DNA of 64,000 bases from assembly GCF_041146395.1 (NCBI RefSeq), contig NW_027182937.1, positions 312,501 to 376,500 of the forward strand. The letters are read 5' to 3'. This stretch comes from Eulemur rufifrons (taxonomy: Eukaryota; Chordata; Mammalia; Primates; Lemuridae). The notes under the pieces are model-generated. The model was not told the origin of the DNA and did no database searches. It was given only the letters and a program-made list of their open reading frames with translations. Made by a program: the position numbers and the translations under genes. The stretch's first letter is position 1. Each line of letters begins with the position of its first letter. Of the stretch, positions 49,724-60,721 are shown one piece after another.

Positions 49724-51471
49724 TCAAGGAAACCAATTTTCTGGTGAGTACATGTGATGCTTGTTTTTCCATTCTTCAGATACTTCACTTAATATAATGG
49801 GTTCCAACTCTCTCCAGGAGAACCATAGAGATGTCGTATCTTCATCATTCCTTATAGCTGAGTAATATTCCATGGTATACATATACCACAGTTTACTAAT
49901 CCAATCATGTATTGATGGGCATTTGGGTTGTTTCCACATCTTTGCTATTGTGAATTGGGCTGCTATAAACATTTGGGTACACGTGCCTTTGTTACAGAAT
50001 GACCTTTTTTCCTTTGGGTATATGCCCAGTAATGGGATTGCTGGGTCAAATGGCAGGTCTACTTGAATCTGTTTAAGATACCTCCATAATGCTTTCCACA
50101 GGGGTTGCACTAGTTTGCAGTCCCACCAGCAGTGTATTAGTGTTCCTGTCTCTCCACACCCACGCCAACATGTGTTGTTTTGGGTTTTTTTGATAAAGGC
50201 CATTCTCACTGGGGTTAAGTGATATCTCATTGTGGTTTTGATTTGCATTTCCCTGATGATTAGAGATGTTGAACACTTTTTCATATGTTTGTTAGCCATT
50301 TTTATATCTTCTTTTGAAAAATTTCTATTCATGTCCTTTGCCCACTTTTTGATAGGGTTGCTTGATTTTTTCTTGCTGATTTTCCTGAGTTCTAAATAGA
50401 TTCTTGTTATCAGTCCTTTATCTGATGTGTAGTATGCAAAATTTTTTTCCCATTCCGTAGGTGATCTGTTTATTCTCTGGACTGTTTCTTTGGCTGTGCA
50501 GAAGCTTTTTAGTTTAATCATGTCCCATTCATTTATTTTTGTTGCTGCTGTGATTGCCTTGGGGGTCTTCTTCATAAATTCTCTGCCTAGGCCAATGTCT
50601 GTAAGAGTCTTTCCTACATTTTCTTCTAGAATTCTGATTGTATCACGCCTAAGGTTTAAGTCCGTTATCCACCGTGATTTGATTTTTGTGAGAGGTGAAA
50701 GCTGTGGGTCCTGTTTCAGTCTTCTGCAAGTGGCTAACCAATTCTCCCAGCACCATTTGTTGAATAGGGATTCTTGTCCCCGGAGTATATTCTTTCCCGC
50801 TTTGTCAAAAATTAGGTGACTATATGAGGATGGTTCTATAATTGGATTTTCTGTTGTGTTCCACTGGTCTGTGTCCCTGCACTTGTGCCAATACCAGGCT
50901 GTTTTAAGAACCATGGCCTTGTAGTATAGTTTGAGGTCTGGCAAATTAATACCTCCCATTTTGTTTTTATTGCTTAAAATTGCTTTTGCTATACGGGGTC
51001 TTCTTTGATTCCATACAAATTGTATAATTATTTTCTCTATGTCTGTAAAGAATGATGTTGGTAATTTAATAGGGATTGCATTGAATTTGTAGATCACTTT
51101 GGGTAGTATAGACATTTTAACAATGTTGATTCTTCCGATCCACGAGCATGGTATATTTTTCCATCTATTTGCAAGTTCTGCTATTTCTTTTCTCAGTGTT
51201 TCATAGTTTTCCTTATAGAGGTCCTTTACCTCTTTAGTTAGATATATACCTAGATATTTTATTTTCTTTGTTGCTATTTTGAAGGGTATTGAGTCTTTAA
51301 TTTGGTTTTCCGATTGACTGTTATTGGCATATATAAATGCCTCTGATTTGTGTATATTAATTTTGTAGTCTGAGACTTTGCTGTATTCGTTAATCAATTC
51401 CAGGAGTCTCTTGGTTGAATCCTGGGGGTTTTCCAGATATAACATCATATCATCAGCAAAAAGTGAGAGTT
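49724..51471 (-). pseudogene. L1 ORF2 C-terminal fragment (reverse transcriptase tail, cysteine-rich domain)
   Basis: About 581 codons ending in TGA at 49724-49726. ORF2 encodes the endonuclease/reverse transcriptase that drives target-primed reverse transcription; this piece lacks the endonuclease and most of the polymerase domain. Visible: the RT active-site motif FADD near the start, L1-typical blocks such as [23 protein letters not shown] and TAWYWH, and a C-terminal cysteine motif C-x3-C-x7-H-x4-C in [18 protein letters not shown]. There are no stops or frameshifts. The open frame runs on to 51652, but its first ~60 codons (51473-51652) are L1-B 3' UTR read in antisense, so that N terminus is an accident of the junction. 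It cannot make a working enzyme. L1 identity is certain; subfamily is not determined. Confidence 0.92.
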
Positions 51472-51728
51472 TGAGGTGGGGGGTGGGGGAGGGGATGGGG
51501 GTATGCCTACACAATGAGTGCATTGCACACCGTTTGGGGAGTGGTAACACTTGAAGGTGCTGACTCGGGAAAGGGGGGGTGGGGAAAAAATATGAAACTA
51601 TTGTTTTTAACTTGCACTGTTCACTTAATAATTTATCATGAATATTTCCCATATTATTTCATATCATTGTACAAGAAATAATGTATACATTATGAGGACA
51701 TACTGTATCTAACAAGATATACTGTTAG
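51472..51728. repeat. Inverted repeat, right arm (L1 3' UTR)
   Basis: Reverse-complement partner of 49418-49675; identical to L1-B without its tail. Confidence 0.95.
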
Positions 51729-51743
51729 AAAAAAAAAAAAAAA
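51472..51743 (+). mobile_element. L1-B: heavily 5'-truncated L1 (3' UTR only), plus orientation
   Basis: Starts at TGAGGTGGGG, inside the 3' UTR purine tract region, and runs to ACTGTTAG followed by 15 As (51729-51743). No coding sequence. It abuts L1-A head to head, so the two 3' ends point outward. Confidence 0.9.
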
Positions 51744-51815
51744 GAAAGAAAATAGTTTGCAATAAAACCAGTACTCTTTTCATTGAAATACAAAAAAAAA
51801 AAAAAAAAAAAAAAA
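51744..51815 (+). other. Possible 3' transduced segment with second A-tail
   Basis: About 48 bases of non-L1 sequence follow the first A-tail. They contain AATAAA at 51761-51766, then 24 As at 51792-51815, 25 bases downstream of the signal. This is the layout of an L1 3' transduction; the alternative is that it is simply flanking DNA. Confidence 0.5.
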
Positions 51816-51907
51816 GAAAAACACATTTACAAACTGTAAATTAGGGTTATCTTAGAATATTGCTGCTAATAAATCGGCCAAATCTGTGTCTTTAAAAAAA
51901 AAAAAAA
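51816..51907 (+). other. Second possible transduced segment with A-tail
   Basis: About 78 bases with AATAAA at 51868-51873 and a run of 14 As at 51894-51907, about 20 bases later. Same layout as the previous segment. Confidence 0.35.
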
Positions 51908-52300
51908 TTTCATGGGAAAAACTGAACCCTTGGACTCATATTTCTGGTCAAAGCTTATCTTCTTTCACTCAGCATACATTTATTAAACTCTTATTATGTA
52001 TGAGACCATAGTCCAGGTGCTATAGGGGGAAAATACATTAATTAATCAGTCTTGAACCTTTCCTATGGGCTCCCCTATCCTCTCATGCATACACCCTGGA
52101 ACAGCAAGCTACCCTGAGATAAAACTACACCCAGATGGGCATCATTCCACCCGTCTAGTCTTCCGCTCCCCCAGTGTATTTATTGAGTACTTGCTGTGAG
52201 CTAGGTGATGTGACTGGCACCAGAAGTACTGAGCTAGGTGCAGGGCAAGAAATCTGTTGAAATGAAGAAGTGATCAAGTTTTTTAAATCACTTTTTAAAA
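51908..52300. other. Non-satellite filler, possible old dispersed-repeat remnants
   Basis: Unique-looking, balanced-composition DNA with no convincing open frame. Two places (51970-52025 and 52180-52240) have TATTTATTGAGTAC...AGCTAGGTG-like wording seen in ancient mammalian repeats (L2/MIR class); the match is by eye and weak. Confidence 0.4.
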
Positions 52301-52477
52301 ATAGATATATAATAGTTCATATTTTGGGGGTACATGTGATATTTTGATACTCGTATACAATGTGTAATGAACGAATCAGAGTAATTGGGATGTACTTCAC
52401 CTCAAAGATTTATCTTCTGGCTACTTTGAAATATATAATAAATTATACATAGCAATAATAAACTATTGTTAACTATA
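52301..52477 (-). mobile_element. Old L1 (L1M-type) 3' UTR fragment, antisense
   Basis: GGGGGTACATGTGATATTTT followed by CACCTCAAAGATTTATC and GAAATATATAATAAATTAT resembles, in antisense, the 3' end of primate/eutherian L1M families. Diverged, with no A-tail. Such an old fragment must have been brought into the array with the island, not inserted there anciently. Confidence 0.6.
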
Positions 52478-52487
52478 AGAAAAAAAT
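52478..52487 (+). other. Island right edge: short A-run joined to satellite
   Basis: Seven As (52480-52486) lie 17 bases after AATAAA (52457-52462) and directly precede TAAACTCTAAG, where the satellite core resumes at about core position 186. Confidence 0.6.
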
Positions 52488-52882
52488 AAACTCTAAGAAA
52501 GCAAGAAGTCTGAGAATAAGATTTAGGGTTAGGCTTAGGGTTAGGGTTAGGGGTTAGGGTGAAGGGTTAGGGTCAAGGGTTAGGGTTTTTGTTAGGCATA
52601 GCGTTGGGGTTAGAAGTAAGGGTTACTGTCAGTGTTAGGGTTGTAGGTAGGGTTACGGTTAGGGTTAGCGGTTTAGAATTAGGATTAGGGATTAGGTGTC
52701 ACAGTGATGACTAGGAGATAGGGTTAGAATTATGGGATGGGGTTGTTCTCAGGAAATGGGTTATGCATTAACGTTAGGATAAGAGGTTAAAGTTAGGCGC
52801 ACGGTGAGGTTTACGTGTTAAGGGGAGAAATAGGAACAGGGTTGGGTGTTATGTTCAGGGTTAGGGTTATCTGTTAAAGGTA
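52488..52882 (+). repeat. Satellite unit U26, fragment (395 bp)
   Basis: Begins at core position ~186 (AAACTCTAAGAAAGC) and, near 52535-52550, jumps about 1.3 kb ahead to the GGGGTTAGGGTGAAGGG segment, then continues normally. Most of the unit's middle is missing. Confidence 0.88.
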
Positions 52883-54760
52883 TTGTTTATGCTTAGCGCA
52901 CGGGCCCTGTCTGCATTAGGCGGGCGGGGGGAGTTTAGGGGGCTGGGATTGTACCCGGGAACCCACTCTATCATACTCTGGGTATGGGCCCGTGGGTTTC
53001 ATGCAGGACACAGTGGTAGAGCCTCCTTTCACGCATGGCATGGGAGGATTGCAGGCTTTCTAAACTCTAAGCAAGCAAGAAGGCTGAGAATTAGATTCAG
53101 GGTTAGGATTATGGTTAGGGTTAAGGATGAAGTTTAGTGTTAGGTTGAGGGCTTAGGGTTAGGGATTAGGGTTAGGGTTAAATGTTACTCTTAGGTTTAA
53201 CGGTTACACTTTGGTTTAGGGTTGAGGTTTACGGTTAGGGTTAAGATGAGGGGTTAGGGTTTGGTACAGGGTTAGGGTTAAGTGTTAGGTTTAGGGTTGA
53301 AGAAATGGATTAGGGTTAGGATTAAAAGTTAGCGTGAGAGTTAACGCTTAGGGTTAAGGTTAAAAGTTAGGGTTTAGGGTTAGGTTTAGGGTTAGGGTTA
53401 GTTTTAGGGCTAGAGTTATGTGCTATGGTTTGTGTTAGAGGTTAGGGTTAGGTTTACTGGTCACGGTTAGGGTTACGTTTAGGGGGTAGCATTAGGGTTA
53501 GGGTTAGGGTTAAGGGATAGGATTAGGGTTAAGTGTTGGGCTTAGGGTTAGGGTTTAGTGTTAGGGTTAGCATTAAGGATTAGGGTTAGGGTCAGGGTTA
53601 AATGCTTGGGTGCGGGTAATGGTTAGGGTCAGGGTTAAGGTTGACGGATATGGTTAGTGTTAAGGGTTACGGGTAGGTTTAGGGTTCAGGGTTAGTGTTA
53701 GCATTAGGGCTTAAGGTTAGGATTAGGCGGTAGGTTAGATTTAGGGTTAGATCTAGGCGTTAGGGTAAGGGCTAGCGTTAGGGTTAAGAGATAGGGTTAG
53801 GTTTAATGCTTAGCATTAGGGTTAGGGTTTGGGGTTAAAGTAAGTGTTAGGGGTTAGGTTTAAGGATCAAAGGTTAGGGTTATTTTTAGCTGTAGTGTTA
53901 GGGTTAGGGATAAGGGATCCCATTAGCATTAAGGGTCTTCCTTCCTGTAGGGTTAAGGGTTAGGCTTAGAGTTAAAGGTTAAGGTTAGGGTCAGTGTTAA
54001 GATTTAGGGTGAGGGTTAACGGTTGGGGTAAAGGTTAAGCGTTAGGGTTAGGGATTAGTGATTAGGGTTTTTGGTTAGTGTTCGGGTTAGCGGTTAGGAG
54101 TTAGTGTTTTATGAAGGGGTATGGTTAGAATTAGGATTGGGGTTAGAGTTAGGGTGAGGTATAGGGGTTAGGTTTAGGGGTTAGTTTTAGGGTAAAAGGA
54201 TAGGATTAGGGTTACGGGTTGGGCTTAGGTTTAGGGTTAAAGTTTACTGCTAGGGTTAGGGATAGGGTTCAGGGTTAGCTTTAGGGGTTCTGGTTAGGGT
54301 TAGGTGTTAGGTTAGTGTCAGGGTTAGGTCTAGTAGTCAGGGTAAGGTTTAGGGTTAGCTTTAAGAGCTAGGGTTAGGTTTAATGGTTAGAATTAGGATT
54401 AGGGTTAAGGGTTAGGGTAAGGCTTAGGGGTTAGGGTGAAGGGTTAGGGTCAAGGGTTAGGGTTTTTGTTAGGCATAGCGTTGGGGTTAGAAGTAAGGGT
54501 TACTGTCAGTGTTAGGGTTGTAGGTAGGGTTATGGTTAGGGTTAGCGGTTTAGAATTAGGGTTACGGATTAGGTGTCACAGTGATGACTAGGAGATAGGG
54601 TTAGAATTATGGGATAGGGGTTGTTCTCAGGAAATGGGTTATGCATTAACGTTAGGATAAGAGGTTAAAGTTAGGCGCACGGTGAGGTTTACGTGTTAAG
54701 GGGAGAAATAGGAACAGGGTTGGGTGTTATGTTCAGGGTTAGGGTTATCTGTTAAAGGTA
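52883..54760 (+). repeat. Satellite unit U27 (1878 bp)
   Basis: A-type, intact core frame. Shares AAGCAAGCAAGAAGGCTG with U10 and GAAGAAATGGATTAG with U22, so variants have moved over long distances. Confidence 0.9.
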
Positions 54761-54931
54761 TTGTTTATGCTTAGCGCACGGGCCCTGTCTGCATTAGGCG
54801 GGCGGGGGGAGTTTAGGGGGCTGGGATTGTACCCGGGAACCCACTCTATCATACTCTGGGTATGGGCCCGTGGGTTTCATGCAGGACACAGTGGTAGAGC
54901 CTCCTTTCACGCATGGCATGGGAGGATTGCA

Positions 54932-54936
54932 GGCTT

Positions 54937-54939
<3 letters not shown>
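54932..54939. other. Alu target-site duplication, left copy
   Basis: GGCTTTCT, identical to 55286-55293. Confidence 0.9.
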
Positions 54940-54969
<30 letters not shown>

Positions 54970-55285
54970 TTGAGACAGCGTCTCACTTTGTTGCCAAGGC
55001 TAGAGTGAGTGCCGTGGCGTCAGCTTAGCTCACAGAATCCTCAGACTCCTCAGCTTAAGCGATCCTCCTGCCTCAGCCTCCCGAGTAGCTGGGATTACAG
55101 GCATGCGCCACTATGCCCGGCTAATTTTTTCTATATAGATTTTTAGTTGTCCATATAATGTCTTTCTATTTTTAGTAGAGACAGGGTATCACTCAGGCTG
55201 GTTTCGAACTCCTGACCTTGAGCAATCCACCCGCCTCGGCCTCCCAGAGTGCTAGGATTACAGGCGTGAGCCACCACGCCCGGCC
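54940..55285 (-). mobile_element. Alu element, minus orientation, strepsirrhine type
   Basis: Full dimeric Alu read on minus: GGCCGGGCG start at 55285, A box near 55263-55272, B box (GTTCGAAAC) near 55201-55210, A-rich middle linker, right arm, and a 29-base A-tail (T-run 54940-54968). The longer linker (minus strand AAATAGAAAGACATTATATG and AACTAAAAATCTATATAG) is the form I know from lemur and galago Alus. Perfect flanking duplication GGCTTTCT at 54932-54939 and 55286-55293. The long uninterrupted tail indicates a recent insertion. Alus are copied by L1 machinery. Confidence 0.95.
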
Positions 55286-55293
55286 GGCTTTCT
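55286..55293. other. Alu target-site duplication, right copy
   Basis: GGCTTTCT, followed by AAACTCTAAG of the satellite core. Confidence 0.9.
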
Positions 55294-56986
55294 AAACTCT
55301 AAGAAAGCAAGAAGTCTGAGAATTAGATTTAGGGTTAGGATTATGGTTAGGGTTAAGGATGAAGTTTAGTGTTAGGGTGAGGGCTTAGGGTTAGGGATTA
55401 GGGTTAGGGTTAAAGGTTACTCTTAGGTTTAATGGTTACACTTTGGTTTAGGGTTGATGTTTACGGTTAGGGTTAATATGAGGGGTTAGGTTTTGGTACA
55501 GGGTTAGGGTTAAGTGTTAGGTTTAGGGTTGAAGATTAGGATTAGGGTTAGGATTAAAGGTTAGCGTGAGAGTTAACGCTTAGGGTTAAGGTTAAGAGTT
55601 AGGGTTTAGGGTTAGGGTTAGTTTTAGGGTTAGAGTTATGTGCTATGGTTTGTGTTAGAGGTTAGGGTTAGGTTTACTGGTCACGGTTAGGGTTACGTTT
55701 AGGGGTTAGCATTAGGGTTCGGGTTAGGGTTAGGGTTAAGGGATAGGATTAGGGTTAAGTGTTGGGCTTAGGGTTAGGGTTTAGTGTTAGGGTTAGCATT
55801 AAGGATTAGGGTTAGGGTCAGGGTTAAATGCTTGGGTGCGGGTAATGGTTAGGGTCAGGGTTAAGGTTCACGGATAGGGTTAGTGTTAAGGGTTACGGGT
55901 AGGTTTAGGGTTCAGGGTTAGTGTTAGCATTAGTGCTTAAGGTTAGGATTAGGTGGTAGGTTAGATTTAGGGTTAGATCTAGGCGTTAGGGTAAGGGCTA
56001 GCGTTAGGGTTAAGAGATAGGCTTAGGTTTAATGCTTACGATTAGGGGCAGGATTTGGGGTTAAAGTAAGTGTTAGGGGTTAGGTTTAAGGATCCAAGGT
56101 TAGGGTTATTTTTAGCTGTAGTGTTAGGGTTAGGGATAAGGGATCCCATTAGCATTAAGGGTCTTCCTTACTGTAGGGTTAAGGGTTAGGCTTAGAGTTA
56201 AAGGTTAAGGTTAGGGTCAGTGTTAAGATTTAGGGTGAGGGTTAACGGTTAGGGTAAAGGTTAAGCGTTAGGGTTAGGGATTAGTGATTAGGGTTTTTGG
56301 TTAGTGTTCGGGTTAGCGGTTAGGAGTTAGTGTTTTATGAAGGGGTATGGTTAGAATTAGGATTGGGATTAGAGTTAGGGTGAGGTATAGGGATTAGGTT
56401 TAGGGGTTAGTTTTAGGGTAAAAGGATAGGATTAGGGTTACGGGTTGGGCTTAGGTTTAGGGTTAAAGTTTACTGCTGGGGTTAGGGATAGGGTTCAGGG
56501 TTAGCTTTAGGGGTTCTGGTTAGGGTTAGGTGTTAGGTTAGTGTCAGGGTTAGGTCTAGTCGTGAGGGTAAGGTTTAGGGTTAACTTTAAGAGCTAGGGT
56601 TAGGTTTAATGGTTAGGATTAGGATTAGGGTTAAGGGTTAGGGTAAGGCTTAGGGGTTAGGGTGAAGGGTTAGGGTCAAGGGTTAGGGTTTTTGTTAGGC
56701 ATAGCGTTCGGGTTAGAAGTAAGGGTTACTGTCAGTGTTAGGGTTGTAGGTAGGGTTACGGTTAGGGTTAGCGGTTTAGAATTAGGGTTAGGGATTAGGT
56801 GTCACAGTGATGACTAGGAGATAGGGTTAGAATTATGGGATAGCGGTTGTTCTCAGGAAATGGGTTATGCATTAACTTTAGGATAAGAGGTTAAAGTTAG
56901 GCGCACGGTGAGGTTTACGTGTTAAGGGGAGAAATAGGAACAGGGTTGGGTGTTATGTTCAGGGTTAGGGTTATCTGTTAAAGGTA

Positions 56987-58856
56987 TTGTTTATGCTTAG
57001 CGCACGGGCCCTGTCTGCATTAGGCGGGCGGGGGGAGTTTAGGGGGCTGGGATTGTACCCGGGAACCCACGCTATCATACTCTGGGTATGTGCCCGTGGG
57101 TTTCATGCAAGACACAGTGGTAGAGCCTCCTTTCACGCATGGCATGGGAGGATTGCAGGCTTTCTAAACTCTAAGAAAGCAAGAAGTCTGAGAATTAGAT
57201 TTAGGATTAGGATTCTGGTTAGGGTTAAGGATGAAGTTTAGTGTTAGGGTGAGGGCTTAGGGTTAGGGATTAGGGTTAGGGTTAAAGGTTACTCTTAGTT
57301 TTAACGGTTACACTTTGGTTTAGGGTTGAGGTTTACGGTTAGGGTTAAGATGAGGGGTTAGGGTTTGGTACAGGGTTAGGGTTAAGTGTTAGGTTTAGGG
57401 TTGAAGATTAGGATTAGGGTTAGGATTAAAGGTTAGCGTGAGAGTTAACGCTTAGGGTTAAGGTTAAGTGTTAGAGTTTATGGTTAGGGTTAGGGTTAGT
57501 TTTAGGGTTAGAGTTATGTGCTATGGTTTGTGTTAGAGGTTAGGGTTAGGTTTACTGGTCACGGTTAGGGTTACGTTTAGGAGTTAGCATTAGGGTTAGG
57601 GTTAGGGTTAAGGGATAGGATTAGGGTTAAGTGTTGGGCTTAGGGTTAGGGTTTAGTGTTAAGGTTAGCATTAAGGATTAGGGTTAGGGTCAGGGTTAAA
57701 TGCTTGGGTGCGGGTAATGGTTAGGGTCAGGTTTAGGTTCACGGATAGGGTTAGTGTTAAGGCTTATGGGTAGCTTTAGGGTTCATGGTTAGTGTTAGCA
57801 TTAGGGCTTAAGGTTAGGATTAGGCGGTAGGTTAGATTTAGGGTTAGATCTAGGCGTTAGGGTAAGGGCTAGCGTTAGGGTTAAGAGATAGGGTTAGGTT
57901 TAATGCTTAGGATTAGGGTTAGGGTTTGGGGTTAAAGTAAGTGTTAGGGGTTAGGTTTAAGCATCCAAGGTTAGGGTTATTTTTAGCTGTAGTGTTAGGG
58001 TTAGGGATAAGGGATCCCATTAGCATTAAGGGTCTTCCTTACTGTAGGGTTAAGGGTTAGGCTTAGAGTTAAAGGTTAAGGTTAGGGTCAGTGTTAAGAT
58101 TTAGGGTGAGGGTTAACGTTTAGGGTAAAAGTTAAGCGCTAGGGTTAGGGAGTAGTGATTAGGGTTTTTTGTTAGTGTTGGGGTTAGCGGTTAGGAGTTA
58201 GTGTTTTATGAAGGGGTATGGTTAGAATTAGGATTGGGGTTAGAGTTAGGGTGAGGTATAGGGGTTAGGATTAGGGGTTAGTTTTAGGGTAAAAGGATAG
58301 GATTAGGGTTACGGGTTGGGCTTAGGTTTAGGGTTAAAGTTTACTGCTAGGGTTAGGGATAGGGTTCAGGGTTAGCTTTAGGGGTTCTGGTTAGGGTTAG
58401 GTGTTAGGTTAGTGTCAGGGTTAGGTCTAGTCGTGAGGGTAAGGTTTAGGGTTAGCTTTAAGAGCTAGGGTTAGGTTTAACGGTTAGGATTAGGATTAGG
58501 GTTAAGGGTTAGGGTAAGGCTTAGGGGTTAGGGTGAAGGGTTAGGGTCAAGGGTTAGGGTTTTTGTTAGGCATAGCGTTGGGGTTAGAAGTAAGGGTTAC
58601 TGTCAGTGTTAGGGTTGTAGGTAGGGTTACGGTTAGGGTTAGCAGTTTAGAATTAGGGTTAGGGATTAGGTGTCACAGTGATGACTAGGAGATAGGGTTA
58701 GAATTATGGAATGGGGGTGTTCTCAGGAAATGGGTTATGCATTAACGTTAGGATAAGAGGTTAAAGTTAGGCGCACGGTGAGGTTTACGTGTTAAGGGGA
58801 GAAATAGGAACAGGGTTGGGTGTTATGTTCAGGGTTAGGGTTATCTGTTAAAGGTA
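56987..58856 (+). repeat. Satellite unit U29 (1870 bp)
   Basis: C-type, intact core frame with scattered core substitutions (CACGCTATC, GTATGTGCCC, GCAAGACAC). Confidence 0.9.
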
Positions 58857-60721
58857 TTGTTTATGCTTAGCGCACGGGCCCTGTCTGCATTAGACGGGCG
58901 GGGGGAGTTTAGGGGGCTGGGATTGTACCCGGGAACCCACTCTATCCTACTCTTTGTATGGGCCCGTGGGTTTCATGCAGGACACAGTGGTAGAGCCTCC
59001 TTTCACGCATGGCATGGGAGGATTGCAGGCTTTCTAAACTCTAAGAAAGCAAGAAGTCTGAGAATTAGATTTAGGGTTAGGATTCTGGTTAGGGTTAAGG
59101 ATGAAGTTTAGTGTTAGGGTGAGGGCTTAGGGTTAGGGATTAGGGTTAGGGTTAAAGGTTACTCTTAGGTTTAACGGTTACACTTTGGTTTAGGGTTGAG
59201 GTTTACGGTTAGGGTTAAGATGAGGGGTTAGGGTTTGGTACAGGGTTAGGGTTAAGTGTTAGGTTTAGGGTTGAAGATTAGGATTAGGGTTAGGATTAAA
59301 GGTTAGCGTGAGAGTTAACGCTGAGTGTTAAGGTTAAAAGTTAGGGTTTAGGATTAGGGTTAGGGTTAGGGTTAGTGTTAGGTTTAGAGTTGTGTGCTAT
59401 GGTTTGTGTTAGAGGTTAGGGTTAGGTTTACTGGTCACGGTTAGGGTTACGTTTAGGGGGTAGCATTAGGGTTAGGGTTAGGGTTAAGGGATAGGATTAG
59501 GGTTAAGTGTTGGGCTTAGGGTTAGGGTTTAGTGTTAGGGTTAGCATTAAGGATTAGGGTTAGGGTCAGGGTTAAATGCTTGGGTGCGGGTAATGGTTAG
59601 TGTAAGGGTTAAGGTTCACGGATAGGGTTAGTGTTAAGGGTTACGGGTAGGTTTAGGGTTCAGGGTTAGTGTTAGCATTAGGGCTTAAGGTTAGGATTAG
59701 GCGGTAGGTTAGATTTAGGGTTAGATCTAGGCGTTAGGGTAAGGGCTAGCGTTAGGTTTAAGAGATAGGTTTAGGTTTAAAGCTTAGGATTAGGGTTAGG
59801 GTTTGGGGTTAAAGTAAGTGTTAGGGGTTAGGTTTAAGGATCCAAGGTTAGGGTTATTTTTAGCTGTAGTGTTCGGGTTAGGGATAAGGGATCCCATTAG
59901 CATTAAGGGTCTTCCTTACTGTAGGGTTAAGGGTTAGGCTTAGAGTTAAAGGTTAAGGCTAGGGTTAGTGTTAAGATTTAGGGTGAGGGTTAACGGTTAG
60001 GGTAAAGGTTAAGCGTTAGGGTTAGGGATTAGTGATTAGGGTTTTTGGTTAGTCTTAGGGTTAGCGGTTAGGAGTTATTGTTTTATTACGGGCTATGGTT
60101 AGAATTAGGATTGGGGTTAGAGTTAGGGTGAGGTATAGGGGTTAGTTTTAGGGTAAAAGGATAGGATTAGGGTTACGGGTTGGGCTTAGGTTTAGGGTTA
60201 AAGTTTACTGCTAGGGTTAGGGATAGGGTTCAGGGTTAGCTTTAGGGGTTCTGGTTAGGGTTAGGTGTTAGGTTAGTGTCAGGGTTAGGTCTAGTCGTGA
60301 GGGTAAGGTTTAGGGTTAGCTTTAAGAGCTAGGGTTAGGTTTAATGGTTAGGATTAGGATTAGGGTTAAGGGTTAGGGTAAGGCTTAGGGGTTAGGGTGA
60401 AGGGTTAGGGTCAAGGGTTAGGGTTTTTGTTAGGCATAGCGTTCGGGTTAGAAGTAAGGGTTACTGTCAGTGTTAGGGTTGTAGGTAGGGTTACGGTTAG
60501 GGTTAGCGGTTTAGAATTAGGGTTAGGGATTAGGTGTCACAGTGATGACTAGGAGATAGGGTTAGAATTATGGGATAGGGGTTGTTCTCAGGAAATGGGT
60601 TATGCATTAACGTTAGGATAAGAGGTTAAAGTTAGGCGCACGGTGAGGTTTACGTGTTAAGGGGAGAAATAGGAACAGGGTTGGGTGTTATGTTCAGGGT
60701 TAGGGTTATCTGTTAAAGGTA
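58857..60721 (+). repeat. Satellite unit U30 (1865 bp)
   Basis: C-type, intact core frame (CCTACTCTTTGTATGG variant). A 12-base step is missing near 60140 (GTATAGGGGTTAGTTTTAGG). Confidence 0.9.

Larger units (their letters stand above)
49369..51471 (-). mobile_element. L1-A: 5'-truncated L1, minus orientation
   Basis: Read on the minus strand: the last ~581 codons of ORF2, a 3' UTR with a long G-rich purine tract (complement of 49647-49672), a terminal AAATAAA, and an interrupted A-tail (T-rich 49369-49392 on plus). It begins abruptly just upstream of the FADD motif of the reverse transcriptase, where it joins L1-B with no intervening DNA. The open reading frame over the whole ORF2 piece and the low divergence from L1-B suggest a fairly young insertion. 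Confidence 0.9.
54761..56986 (+). repeat. Satellite unit U28 with Alu (2226 bp; 1872 without insert)
   Basis: A-type. The core is split by an Alu plus an 8-base target duplication; removing 354 bases restores a normal unit length. Confidence 0.93.

Noticed and set aside
49872..50819. Plus-strand and alternative-frame open frames inside the L1-A ORF2 region
   Set aside because: They lie opposite or out of frame with the recognised ORF2 sequence and show no domain of their own.
51473..51652. Novel N-terminal domain fused to the L1 ORF2 fragment
   Set aside because: These 60 codons are the antisense of the L1-B 3' UTR, open by chance across the junction.
49369..51743. Standard twin-priming inversion of a single L1
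   Set aside because: Twin priming inverts an internal segment and leaves one 3' end. Here both halves contain the same 3' UTR and each has its own A-tail.
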